Of a stretch of 64,000 nucleotides of DNA, positions 42,248-50,331 are shown in pieces. Source of the DNA: Ilumatobacteraceae bacterium (GTDB lineage: Bacteria; Actinomycetota; Acidimicrobiia; Acidimicrobiales; Ilumatobacteraceae); contig JAOBWK010000042.1 in the NCBI GenBank assembly GCA_025463305.1, forward strand, positions 1-64,000, written 5' to 3'. The notes under the pieces are model-generated. The model made no database searches. It was given only the letters and a program-made list of their open reading frames with translations, and was not told the DNA's origin. Made by a program: the position numbers and the translations under genes. Positions within the stretch are counted from its first letter, which is position 1. Every line of letters starts with the position of its first letter.

Positions 42248-43168
42248 TCAATCGTCGGCCGCCGTGTGGGTGGCCGCGACGAGCACTCGCAGCGCGCCGG
42301 GGCGGGAGCGGAAGGTGAGCGGCAGCTGCAGCTCGGTCGGTTCGCCGTCGAGTGCGATCGCCAGGCTGACGTCGTCGGAGTCGACGACGAAGGTCTGCGC
42401 CAGTCGGCGTTGCGTCTGGTCCGTCGACGCGATGCCCGTGACCCGGGACTTGATCGCATTGACGATGAGTCGCCACCGACTGGTGGTCGCGATGCAGTAC
42501 ACGCCCAGTCGGTGATCGGTGAGCGACGTCCGACGTCCGAGCCGCTCGCCGTGGTCGTCGAACGACCCGTTGCCGACGAACAGGAACGCGGTGGAGACCT
42601 CGACCGGGCTCTGCTCGTCGAGGGTGAGGCGGAGTCGGTGGACGGGCAGGTGTCGCAGGGTGCGGATGACGGCAATGGGCACGGCGCGGACCTTTCCCCA
42701 TCCGTGCCGATCGCGGATCGCGTCGCGGTCGGCGACCATCGTCGGATAGACGCCGATCGATGCGTTGTTCACGAACGCTCGGCCGTTGACCTCGCCGATG
42801 TCGACGCAGCTCACCGGCGCTCCGGCCAACCACGACACCGAGGTGGCGATGTCGTCGGTCGGCACGCCGAGGTCCTTGGCGAAGTGGTTGAAGGTGCCCA
42901 TCGGGAGCACCCCGAGCACCATGTCCGTGCCCGCGGCGACGCCCGCTGCGCAGTTGACGCTGCCATCGCCGCCGGCGATGACGATCGCCTCGACGCCAGA
43001 ATCCCAGGCATCGCGCATCGAGTCCGGGATCTGATGTGGATCGATCGCGCTCACGGCTGCGTCGATGCCCGCATCGGCGAACGCCCGGGTGATCACGGCG
43101 AGCTCGTCATCGGTCTCCTCGACGGAGCCGGCGGCTCCGTTGACGAGAACGGCGAATCGCCGGCTCAT
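42248..43168 (-). CDS. Diacylglycerol/sphingosine kinase-family lipid kinase
   Basis: The 306-residue protein has the DAGK catalytic motif GGDGSVN (about 66-72), the downstream GVLPMGTFNHFAKDLGVP that replaces the usual GTxNDFAR, and a C-terminal beta-rich domain. Such enzymes phosphorylate diacylglycerol or related lipids with ATP. The ATG at 43168 is chosen because the first strand FAVLVNGAAG follows directly. It is transcribed away from the SpoIIE gene. Its lipid target is unknown. Confidence 0.82.
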   Translation of the reverse strand: MSRRFAVLVNGAAGSVEETDDELAVITRAFADAGIDAAVSAIDPHQIPDSMRDAWDSGVEAIVIAGGDGSVNCAAGVAAGTDMVLGVLPMGTFNHFAKDLGVPTDDIATSVSWLAGAPVSCVDIGEVNGRAFVNNASIGVYPTMVADRDAIRDRHGWGKVRAVPIAVIRTLRHLPVHRLRLTLDEQSPVEVSTAFLFVGNGSFDDHGERLGRRTSLTDHRLGVYCIATTSRWRLIVNAIKSRVTGIASTDQTQRRLAQTFVVDSDDVSLAIALDGEPTELQLPLTFRSRPGALRVLVAATHTAADD

Positions 43169-43359
43169 CGGACGCGTCCCGCGTCGTCTGTGGTTGTCGG
43201 CACCGGGGCTCCCATCGATCACCGAGCCGGTGCCCGCCGACGCCGCCGACGAAACCACCGGTTCGGGGCGAGACGCCACCACGTCACGACCGCCCCGCCG
43301 GCCGCGGAGCGCGCGTGCACCTGGTCAACGTGATCCGTTTCGGATATGTTCCGACGACT

Positions 43360-43384
43360 TGATGCTCCGAGACCCCGAGCATCA
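43360..43384 (+). promoter_or_regulatory. Leader hairpin upstream of the SpoIIE gene
   Basis: TGATGCTC and its perfect complement GAGCATCA enclose nine bases (CGAGACCCC). The stem ends 17 bases before ATG 43402 and next to the GGGAG site. A -10-like TATGTT lies at 43345-43350, so the hairpin would sit at the 5' end of the mRNA, where it could stabilise the message or modulate it. Confidence 0.4.
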
Positions 43385-43401
43385 TGGATTGGGAGCCGCA
43401 G

Positions 43402-45015
43402 ATGGATGCACGAGTTCGTGGAGGCACGGGCCGAGTGATCGCCGTCGTCACGATCGTCGGTCTCGCGATCACCGCTTCGGCGACGTTGGCATCGTGGTCC
43501 CTGGATCGCCACAACGAAGAACGACTGCTCCGGGTGCAGACTCGCCAGGCCGCTGCGCTGATCTCGGCCGAGGTCGTCAACATCACCAGCCCGCTCGTGA
43601 CCGCCCTCCAGATCGCGACCGCGACGGACGGGAGCATCGAGAAGTTCACGACGTTCATGTCGACCGAGGTCGGCTCGGGAAGGCTCTTCGTCGACGCGTC
43701 GTTGTGGCGGAGCACGGGCTCGTCGCTCGCGTTGGTGACCGTCGTCGGCGTCACGCCGGAGCCGGAGTCGTCACCGTCGTCGGAGAGCGGCGAGCTGGTG
43801 CGTCAAGCAGTCCGCAGCGACTCGTTCGCCGTGGCAGGCCTCCCGAGCGGCACGATGACCCGCGTCGCGTACGCCATGGCCGATCCGTCGGCGCCCGGCT
43901 ACGTCGTGCTCGCTGAGCGAGCAATCCCCTCGAATCGGCAGGTCTCGGTCGAGAGCAACGCGGCGTTCGCGAACATTCACTTCGTGACCTACCTCGGTGA
44001 CGCAACCCTCTCGGCGAACGTGGCGACCACCGACGTCACACCATCGGAGCTGCCGCTGCACGGACCGACCGATCGGGCCACGATCCCGTTCGGCAACACG
44101 GTCATCACGCTCGTCACGACGCGCAAGGCCCGGCTCGGAGGCGACCTCGGGGCGCGCCTGCCGTGGATCTTCCTCGCCGTCGGGTCGCTGATGACCGCCG
44201 CGACCGCTGCCGGCGCGGCGCAACTCGTGAGGCGCCGCCACGAGGCCGAAGACAACGCCGACACGATCACCCGTCTCTACGAGCAGCTGGATGAACGACT
44301 CGGCGAACAGCGCCACATCTCCGAGACCTTGCAGCGGGCGCTGCTCCCCCAGCGGAACCCGACGGTGCCCGGCCTCGAGATCGCCTCCCGGTACGTGGCA
44401 GGAACGCGAGGTGTCGAGGTGGGCGGCGACTGGTACAGCATCGTTCCCGTCGACGACGGCCACTTCGCGTTCGTCGTCGGCGATGTGTCCGGACGAGGCC
44501 TGTCTGCTGCCACCATCATGGCCCGGCTCAGGTTCACGCTCCGCGCCTACCTCCTCGAAGGGCACCTTCCCGACCGTGCGCTCCAGATGTGCCGTCGCCA
44601 GATCGACATCATCGAGGACGAGCACTTCGCCACCGTCCTCGTCGGGGTCGGCAACTCTGCCACCCGCGAGGTCGTCCTCGCCAACGCCGGCCATCTCAAC
44701 CCGCTGCTCGTCACCGATTCCCGCGCCGAGTTCGTCACGACCCACGTGGGCGTGCCGCTGGGCGTCGCCACATCGGCCGAGTACCGGTTGACGAGGTTCA
44801 CGATGCCGGAAGGCTCGACGCTGATCGCGTTCACCGACGGCCTCGTCGAGCGCCGAGGCGAGGACCTCCTCGAGGGCATGGGACGCCTCGCCGCCGCCGC
44901 CACGACCCCTGAGACCGCACTCGACGACTCACTCGCCGGGATCGTGACGACGATGAACCACGACGGCGCCGAGGACGACATCGCGATCCTGGCGTTCCGA
45001 TGGATCGGTCACTGA
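43402..45015 (+). CDS. Membrane-bound SpoIIE/PP2C-type protein phosphatase
   Basis: The 537-residue protein has a first membrane helix (about 11-33), an extracytoplasmic sensor region of about 215 residues (CHASE-like size), a second helix (LPWIFLAVGSLMTAATAAGA), a coiled linker and a C-terminal PP2C domain. Metal-binding acids lie in VGGDWYS, VVGDVSGRG, FTDGLVE and EDDIAIL. It should dephosphorylate a Ser/Thr-phosphoprotein such as an anti-sigma antagonist in response to an outside signal. ATG 43402 is preferred because GGGAG precedes it; ATG 43384 falls in the hairpin. Confidence 0.85.
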   Translation: MDARVRGGTGRVIAVVTIVGLAITASATLASWSLDRHNEERLLRVQTRQAAALISAEVVNITSPLVTALQIATATDGSIEKFTTFMSTEVGSGRLFVDASLWRSTGSSLALVTVVGVTPEPESSPSSESGELVRQAVRSDSFAVAGLPSGTMTRVAYAMADPSAPGYVVLAERAIPSNRQVSVESNAAFANIHFVTYLGDATLSANVATTDVTPSELPLHGPTDRATIPFGNTVITLVTTRKARLGGDLGARLPWIFLAVGSLMTAATAAGAAQLVRRRHEAEDNADTITRLYEQLDERLGEQRHISETLQRALLPQRNPTVPGLEIASRYVAGTRGVEVGGDWYSIVPVDDGHFAFVVGDVSGRGLSAATIMARLRFTLRAYLLEGHLPDRALQMCRRQIDIIEDEHFATVLVGVGNSATREVVLANAGHLNPLLVTDSRAEFVTTHVGVPLGVATSAEYRLTRFTMPEGSTLIAFTDGLVERRGEDLLEGMGRLAAAATTPETALDDSLAGIVTTMNHDGAEDDIAILAFRWIGH

Positions 45016-45072
45016 CAGCCTGAGCGGAAGACGTCGCGACGATCGCAACGGCCGGCGACCGACGGCGACGGA

Positions 45073-45474
45073 TCAGACGGGCGGTGTCTCGACGACGGCG
45101 ATGTGGTTGCCGTCGAGGTCCCGGAGCATGAACAGCAGCGGGGCACCGGGCGTCTGCATCGGCGGCATGTCGATCGTGACGCCGAGCGCCTGGAGGCGGT
45201 TGAACTCGCCGATGACGTCGGACGAATCGATGCCGATCGACCCGCCGCCGGGCTGGTTGTTCATCGGCGGGTTGAGCGACAGGCGGCCGCTCGAACCGGG
45301 GGGTGCCACCTCGAGCCAACGGTTCTCGCCGTTCTCGCCGAAGCGGACATCGGCGCAGACCTCGAAGCCGAGCGTGTCGCAATACCACGCCTTCGACGCG
45401 TCGACATCGGCGACGGTGAACATCGTGACGCCGATGTTGGTGAGTGTGGACGTGTCAGGTACATGGTCGGTCAT
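45073..45474 (-). CDS. VOC family protein
   Basis: The 133-residue glyoxalase-fold protein shows IGVTMFTVADVDASKAWYCDTLGFEV in the first module and FMLRDLDGNHIAVVETPP in the second, with the metal-ligand Glu in VVETP. The family includes glyoxalases, dioxygenases and resistance proteins. It stands alone, convergent with the phosphatase gene and divergent from the amidohydrolase gene. The reaction is unknown. Confidence 0.83.
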   Translation of the reverse strand: MTDHVPDTSTLTNIGVTMFTVADVDASKAWYCDTLGFEVCADVRFGENGENRWLEVAPPGSSGRLSLNPPMNNQPGGGSIGIDSSDVIGEFNRLQALGVTIDMPPMQTPGAPLLFMLRDLDGNHIAVVETPPV

Positions 45475-45625
45475 GCACTGATCGACGCCGGCGCCGGCTC
45501 GAACTCATCGGTGTGCGGCGAGAGATGTCGCGTGTCACGCAGATCGAGGAGATGTCCCTCCGCGACGCAGCCGACGCGGCCGGAGGCGGTTCAATCAGTA
45601 ACGGACGAGCACGAAGGAGCACGCC

Positions 45626-46633
45626 ATGGCACTCATCGGCATCGAAGAGCACTGGACCACCCCGGGGCTGAAAGCGGCGCTCGAGGCTCTGCCGGACGGC
45701 CGTCGCGACGAGAGCCTGGCCTTCAACGAGATGGGCGACCACCTCGCCCGGCTCGAAGACATCGGCGAGGCACGGATGGCGGCCATGGACGAGCAGGGCA
45801 TCGACATGCATGTTCTCGGAGTGGCACCACCCGCCACCGGTCCCCTCGATCCCGCCGACGCGGTGGCACTCAGCCGGGAGACGAACGACATCGCCGACGA
45901 CGCTGTCCGTCGACACCCGACGCGTCTGCGCGCGATGTCCACACTGCCCATGGCGGACCCGAGCGCCGTCGCCGGCGAGCTCGAACGTGCGGCCGGACTC
46001 GGCTTCGTCGGCGCGATGGTCTACGGCCGCACCCGGAACACGCCACTCGACGACCCGTGCTACGACGACCTGTTCGCCGCAGCGGCCGCACTCGGCCAGC
46101 CGATCTTCATCCACCCCCAGATCCCCTCGAACGCGATGCGGGCCGCTGCCTACTCCGGGTTCGATCCGATGACCGACCTGGCCCTGTCGACCTTTGCGTG
46201 GGGCTGGCACCTCGAAGCAGCACTCGCTGCACTCCGCCTGATCACTCGCGGCACCTTCGATCGGCACCCCGACCTCCAGATCGTGCTCGGCCATTGGGGC
46301 GAGCTGCTCCTGTTCTGGATGGACCGCACCGACAGCCTGTCGCGCATCGCCGGTCTCCAGCGGAAGGTGTCCGAGTACGTGGGAACCAACGTCCACATCA
46401 CGAGCTCGGGAATGTTCAACCCTGCACTGCTCCGCCATGCGCTCGAGGCAACCACGATCGACCGCCTGCTGTTCTCGACCGACTACCCCTTCCAACATCC
46501 CGGTCGGGACGACATCCGGCAATTCCTCGCGGAGTTCGACACCGACGAAGACCGCCGGAGGTTCAGCGGCGACAATGCCTGCCGCCTCTTCCACATCGAA
46601 CCGCCGAGCGACGAACGCTCTCGGGACGAGTAG
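45626..46633 (+). CDS. Amidohydrolase-2 family (ACMSD-like) protein
   Basis: The 335-residue TIM-barrel protein starts with IGIEEHWTTPGL, where metal ligands are usually HxH but here read EEH, as in gamma-resorcylate and related decarboxylases. Later motifs are IFIHPQIPS, the His of VLGHWGELLLFWMDR and FSTDYPFQHP, whose Asp completes the site. These are typical of metal-dependent decarboxylases/hydrolases of aromatic acids. A GAAGGAGC site precedes the ATG. The substrate is not known. Confidence 0.83.
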   Translation: MALIGIEEHWTTPGLKAALEALPDGRRDESLAFNEMGDHLARLEDIGEARMAAMDEQGIDMHVLGVAPPATGPLDPADAVALSRETNDIADDAVRRHPTRLRAMSTLPMADPSAVAGELERAAGLGFVGAMVYGRTRNTPLDDPCYDDLFAAAAALGQPIFIHPQIPSNAMRAAAYSGFDPMTDLALSTFAWGWHLEAALAALRLITRGTFDRHPDLQIVLGHWGELLLFWMDRTDSLSRIAGLQRKVSEYVGTNVHITSSGMFNPALLRHALEATTIDRLLFSTDYPFQHPGRDDIRQFLAEFDTDEDRRRFSGDNACRLFHIEPPSDERSRDE

Positions 46634-46687
46634 GTTGGGTGGGACCCCGCCGGCCCCAGACCCTGACCGTCAGCGAGGTGGGTCGTT

Positions 46688-46999
46688 GTGATGACGGAGA
46701 GTGCGCGGCATTGGTTCAGCGGGTTGACGAGTCGCCAGCAGGTCGACGTTCGCGCCTCGGTCGGCGTGCATCCCGACTGGATGGGCAACAACTCACCCGT
46801 CGACGAGGCCGGCCTGTGGTTCGGCCGCCAGACGTTCGCGCATCAGATCGAAGTGCGCTCGATGATCGGTGACCTGCCGGCGTGGATGGTGGCCAGCCTG
46901 GCCAGGGCGATGCTGCCGGCGATCGCCATGCGTGACGCCACCGGCTGGCAGGGCCACATGATGCCTGCGGCGCTGCTCGAGTTCCTCGACCGTCCGTAG
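46688..46999 (+). CDS. Small hypothetical protein
   Basis: The 103-residue protein is rich in Trp, Met and His (HWFSGLTSRQQVDVRASVG, then WMVASLARAMLPAIAMRD) and has no signal peptide or membrane helix. I recognise no family. GTG or the adjacent ATG at 46688/46691 may start it. It lies between the amidohydrolase gene and the tRNA, 55 bases after the former. Codon use resembles its neighbours, which supports a real gene. Confidence 0.5.
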   Translation: MMTESARHWFSGLTSRQQVDVRASVGVHPDWMGNNSPVDEAGLWFGRQTFAHQIEVRSMIGDLPAWMVASLARAMLPAIAMRDATGWQGHMMPAALLEFLDRP

Positions 47000-47017
47000 G
47001 CACGACCGAGTACTCAG

Positions 47018-47090
47018 CGCCCCCGGCAGGACTCGAACCTGCGACGCACGGTTTAGGAAACCGACGCTCTATCCACTGAGCTACGGGAGC
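47018..47090 (-). tRNA. tRNA-Arg (anticodon CCU)
   Basis: The minus-strand sequence folds as a complete 73-base tRNA: acceptor GCTCCCG pairs with CGGGGGC (one G-U), the D arm contains AGCTCAGTGGATAGAGC, the anticodon arm TCGGT-TTCCTAA-ACCGT carries CCU, and the T arm has the GGTTCGAGTCC signature. The discriminator is G and no CCA is encoded. It reads AGG codons, which are rare in this GC-rich genome. Confidence 0.95.
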
Positions 47091-47157
47091 AAGGCCGCGA
47101 TCGGCCCGTTGGCGCTCACAACCTACTGGTGCGCTCCCGCTCGGGACCGCGACTCGT

Positions 47158-47208
47158 CCACGGTGTCACCGAGGATTGCGGAGGGCGCAATCCTCGGTGA
47201 CATCGTGG
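47158..47208 (-). terminator. Very long hairpin (23-bp stem, 5-base loop) after the acyl-CoA dehydrogenase gene
   Basis: The arms 47158-47180 and 47186-47208 are complementary over 23 bases with a single G-T wobble and enclose GAGGG. The element begins 18 bases after the stop of the minus-strand dehydrogenase gene and precedes the tRNA. There is no T-run on either side. It may act as an intrinsic terminator of the tail-less kind described in actinobacteria, or as a 3' mRNA stabiliser. Confidence 0.6.
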
Positions 47209-47226
47209 GGCGGGGAGACGGTGGAC

Positions 47227-48471
47227 TCAGCCGGGCTGGCGCTGGGTTCCGACCTTGAGGTCCTTGAACGGCACCTTCGTGTCGACCGATGGCTCGCGGG
47301 GCAGGCCGAGGACTCGGTCGCCGATGATGTTGCGCTGGATCTCGTCGGTGCCGCCGGCGATGCCGTTCTGGAACGTGTTCAGCAACTGGCGGTTGAGCGA
47401 GCCACCGCCCGGGGCATCCCAGGCCACCGAGACCGGACCGGCGATCTCGAGCGCGATGCCCCGGTAGTACCACGAGATGTTCGAGCCCATCAGCTTGCCG
47501 AGGGAGCCGCCCGGGCCCGGCGTCTTGCCGGCCTTCATCTCCGCCCGGGTGCGCATGGCGACCAGCGACTTGGTGGACTCCATGATGTAGAGCTTCATCA
47601 GCTGGTCGCGCACGACGGGATCGGCGATCTTGCCGTTCGCCGTGGCGATCGAGGCGAGCAGGTCGTAGTAGGGCTGGCTGACCTTGCCGGCGCCGGCGGA
47701 CCCGATCGCGACACGCTCGTACATCAGCATGCTGGTGGCGAGGTTCCAGCCGTTGTTCAGGTCGCCGAGCAGCCAGTCGGCCGGGACGCGCACGTCGGTG
47801 AAGAACACCTCGTTGAAGTGGTTGCCGCCGTCGATCTGGTGGATCGGGCGGATCTCCACGCCCGGGGCCTTCATGTCGAGGATGAACATCGAGATGCCGG
47901 CGTGCTTGATCTGGTTCGGGTCGGTGCGTACGACGACGAGGCCGTACTCGGACTTGTGGGCGAGCGTGGTCCACACCTTCTGCCCGTTGAGGATCCATTC
48001 GTCGCCGTCACGTTCGGCCTTGCTCTGCAGGCTGGCGACGTCGGAACCGGCGCCGGGCTCGCTGAACATCTGGCACCACAGCGTGCGGCCGGCGATCATG
48101 TCGGGCATGAAGCGGGCCTTCTGCTCGGGCGTCCCGTGCTCGGCCATCATCGGCAGGCACATCCCGTGGCTGATGATGAACTCGCCGTCCTGGGGCGGGT
48201 AGGCGGCCTTCTCTTCGCGCCAGATCTTGTCGTGCGCTGGCGTGAGTCCGGCGCCGCCGTACTCCTTCGGGTAGACGATGCCGCCCAGGCCGGCGTCGAC
48301 GGCGGCCTGGAGGAACACCTTGTCCTGCTCGAAGCTCGTCTTGCCGGCAGGCACGGCGTGCTCGGCGAGGAACGCGCGGCACGTGGCCCGGAATTCGTTC
48401 GCGCCGGGGAATGCCTCGGGCTCGGTCGCCCCACTGGTGTCGGTGGCGTCGTTGGTCTGCGTGAGCGTCAT
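47227..48471 (-). CDS. Acyl-CoA dehydrogenase
   Basis: The 414-residue flavoprotein has the ACAD layout: N-terminal helical domain, QMFSEPGAGSD (FAD/substrate loop), LNGQKVWTTLAHKS and a C-terminal helical domain ending in GGTDEIQRNIIGDRVLGLP. The Trp-Tyr-Arg stretch SWYYRGIALEI and the lack of a clear catalytic Glu in that region resemble FadE-type actinobacterial enzymes that act on bulky CoA esters. It is divergent from a MarR-thiolase pair and shares a symmetric promoter with it, so the two units are probably co-regulated. Confidence 0.85.
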   Translation of the reverse strand: MTLTQTNDATDTSGATEPEAFPGANEFRATCRAFLAEHAVPAGKTSFEQDKVFLQAAVDAGLGGIVYPKEYGGAGLTPAHDKIWREEKAAYPPQDGEFIISHGMCLPMMAEHGTPEQKARFMPDMIAGRTLWCQMFSEPGAGSDVASLQSKAERDGDEWILNGQKVWTTLAHKSEYGLVVVRTDPNQIKHAGISMFILDMKAPGVEIRPIHQIDGGNHFNEVFFTDVRVPADWLLGDLNNGWNLATSMLMYERVAIGSAGAGKVSQPYYDLLASIATANGKIADPVVRDQLMKLYIMESTKSLVAMRTRAEMKAGKTPGPGGSLGKLMGSNISWYYRGIALEIAGPVSVAWDAPGGGSLNRQLLNTFQNGIAGGTDEIQRNIIGDRVLGLPREPSVDTKVPFKDLKVGTQRQPG

Positions 48472-48476
48472 GACTG

Positions 48477-48495
48477 TATGGTGCCATATAATATG
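48477..48495. promoter_or_regulatory. Symmetric AT-rich divergent promoter with dyad operator
   Basis: A perfect TATAAT (48487-48492) on the plus strand lies in the dyad CATAT-A-ATATG, so the minus strand offers TATTAT at nearly the same place. One -10 element could thus serve both the dehydrogenase and MarR genes. An overlapping repeat TATGG-TG-CCATA (48477-48488) is a likely MarR operator. The stretch is conspicuously AT-rich for this region. Confidence 0.65.
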
Positions 48496-49035
48496 TCTGT
48501 GGGAAACATCGGAGCCGATACCAGTCACGAGCTCGATGCACCACCGTGGCTGCGTGTCGAGTCCACGTTGATGTCGACGGCACGAGCGGTCCGGGAGGCG
48601 TTCGATGCCTGCTTCGCCCCGCTCGGCCTCAACCTCACCCAGGCCAGCGTCATCGCCTACGTGGATCAGTTCGGCCCGAACACCCAGACCAAGATCGCCG
48701 ATCACCTGCGCCTCGGTCGGCCGTTCATCGGGTCGTGCCTCGATCGCCTGCAGGAGCGCGCGCTGATCGAGCGCCTCGCCACCGACGACCGGAGGGTCTG
48801 GCAGATCTGCCTGTCGTCGGAGGGCACGGCGATGGCCCGCCGGATCACCGCGATCGACGAGGTGCTGCGCGCCGAGTTGCGCAGCGGCATCAGCCGCGAA
48901 GAACGCCACGCCCTCGCCTCGGTGATGACTCGTCTCCAGGCCAACCTCGCCCGCGCCGTCGAATCGGTGGCCGCGGCCACCCTCGAACCCGCGATCTCGC
49001 CCGCAACAACCTCATCAACAACGGAGCAACCATGA
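48493..49035 (+). CDS. MarR family transcriptional regulator
   Basis: The 180-residue protein has the MarR winged helix: LNLTQASVIAYVDQFGPNTQTKIADHLRLGRPFIGSCLDRLQERALIERL and the wing TDDRRVWQICLS, flanked by dimerisation helices. ATG 48493 directly abuts the TATAAT, so GTG 48499, six bases after it, is an equally good and perhaps true leaderless start. Its stop overlaps the thiolase start (ATGA). It probably controls itself, the thiolase and the divergent dehydrogenase via the dyads at 48477-48495, with an acyl-CoA-like ligand. Confidence 0.85.
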   Translation: MSVGNIGADTSHELDAPPWLRVESTLMSTARAVREAFDACFAPLGLNLTQASVIAYVDQFGPNTQTKIADHLRLGRPFIGSCLDRLQERALIERLATDDRRVWQICLSSEGTAMARRITAIDEVLRAELRSGISREERHALASVMTRLQANLARAVESVAAATLEPAISPATTSSTTEQP

Positions 49036-50204
49036 CAGAAGCAGTGATCGTCGACGCCGTCCGCACGCCCGGGGGCAAGCGCAACGGCAAACTCAAGGAC
49101 TGGCACCCGGCCGCGCTCGCGGCACACGTGCTGAACGCGCTCGTCGAGCGCAACGATCTGGACCCGGCTCTCGTCGACGACGTGATCATGGGCTGCGTCT
49201 CCCAGGTCGGCCAGCAGGCCCTCAACGTCGGCCGCAACGCGGTGCTCACGGCCGGCTGGCCGGAGTCCGTGCCGTCCACCACGGTGGACCGCCAGTGCGG
49301 CTCGAGCCAGCAGGCGATGCACTTCGCCGCCCAGGGCGTCATCGCCGGTGCCTACGACATCGTCGTGGCCGCCGGTGTCGAGAGCATGAGCAACGTGCCG
49401 ATGGGTTCTTCGGTCGTCAAGTTCACGATGGGCTCGCCGTTCCCGCAGGAGATGGTCGATCGCTACGCCGAGACCGGCCTGCCCCCGCAGGGCATCGGTG
49501 CCGACATGATCGCCGTCGAGTACGGCATCACCCGTGAGGAGCTCGATGCGTTCGGCGCGCAGAGCCAGCAGCGTGCCGAGCAGGCCACCAACGAAGGCCG
49601 TTTCGAGCGCGAGCTGATCCCGGTGCCGTACGACCTCGACGGCACCAAGGAGATGTTGACGGCGGACGAAGGCATCCGCCCGGGCACCACGGCCGAGGGC
49701 CTCGCCAAGCTGAAGCCGGCGTTCAAGGAAGACGGCCTCATCACGGCCGGCAACTCGTCGCAGATCTCCGACGGCGCCTCGGCCGTGCTGATCATGAGCG
49801 CCGAGAAGGCCAAGGAGCTCGGCCTCAAGGCCCGCGCCCGCTTCCATGCGTTCGCGGTCGTCGGCACCGATCCGGTGACGATGCTCAAGGGCCCGATCCC
49901 CGCCACCAAGAAGATCCTCGAGAAGACCGGGATGAGCATCGACGACATCGATCTGTTCGAGGTCAACGAGGCGTTCGCCTCCGTCGTGCTGGCGTGGGCG
50001 AAGGAGACCGGCGCCGACATGAGCAAGGTGAACGTCAACGGCGGCGCGATCGCGCTCGGTCACCCGCTCGGCTGCAGCGGCACCAAGCTGATGGCGACGC
50101 TGCTCAACGAGCTCGAGCGCACCGGCGGCCGGTTCGGCATGCAGGTGATGTGCGAGGGCGGCGGTCTGGCCAACGCCACCATCATCGAGCGCATCATCGA
50201 CTGA
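49032..50204 (+). CDS. Acetyl-CoA C-acyltransferase (thiolase)
   Basis: The 390-residue protein is a degradative-type thiolase. The nucleophile Cys lies in DRQCGSSQQAMHFAA (about Cys87). The second active-site elements are NEAFAS, GGAIALGHPLGCSG (His and Cys) and the terminal CEGGGLANA. It cleaves 3-ketoacyl-CoA to acetyl-CoA and a shortened acyl-CoA. Coupling to MarR and the divergent dehydrogenase suggests one inducible degradation unit. Its length is normal. Confidence 0.92.
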   Translation: MTEAVIVDAVRTPGGKRNGKLKDWHPAALAAHVLNALVERNDLDPALVDDVIMGCVSQVGQQALNVGRNAVLTAGWPESVPSTTVDRQCGSSQQAMHFAAQGVIAGAYDIVVAAGVESMSNVPMGSSVVKFTMGSPFPQEMVDRYAETGLPPQGIGADMIAVEYGITREELDAFGAQSQQRAEQATNEGRFERELIPVPYDLDGTKEMLTADEGIRPGTTAEGLAKLKPAFKEDGLITAGNSSQISDGASAVLIMSAEKAKELGLKARARFHAFAVVGTDPVTMLKGPIPATKKILEKTGMSIDDIDLFEVNEAFASVVLAWAKETGADMSKVNVNGGAIALGHPLGCSGTKLMATLLNELERTGGRFGMQVMCEGGGLANATIIERIID

Positions 50205-50219
50205 GCCGCGACCGGCGTT

Positions 50220-50291
50220 CGACCGGGCTCCATGGGGCCTCGACCGGACTCCATCGGGCTCGACCGAGCCTCCACCGGGGCTCGACCGGCC
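50220..50291 (+). repeat. Imperfect tandem repeats of about 21 bases after the thiolase gene
   Basis: Three and a half copies begin with CGACCG (50220, 50241, 50261, 50283) and contain a CTCCA core and a GGGCT end. Copy lengths of 20-22 bases and divergence suggest an old tandem duplication. It lies between two genes, and no protein-coding or CRISPR meaning is evident. Confidence 0.65.
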
Positions 50292-50331
50292 ATGAGTACA
50301 ACGAGAGCGATCATCGACGCTCGGAGCACTC

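Noticed and set aside
47158..47208. Inverted terminal repeat of an insertion sequence
   Set aside because: The arms are only 5 bases apart and no transposase or target duplication is present, so a hairpin is the simpler reading.
50220..50291. Possible mini-CRISPR
   Set aside because: Repeats are too short, too degenerate and have no unique spacers of constant size.
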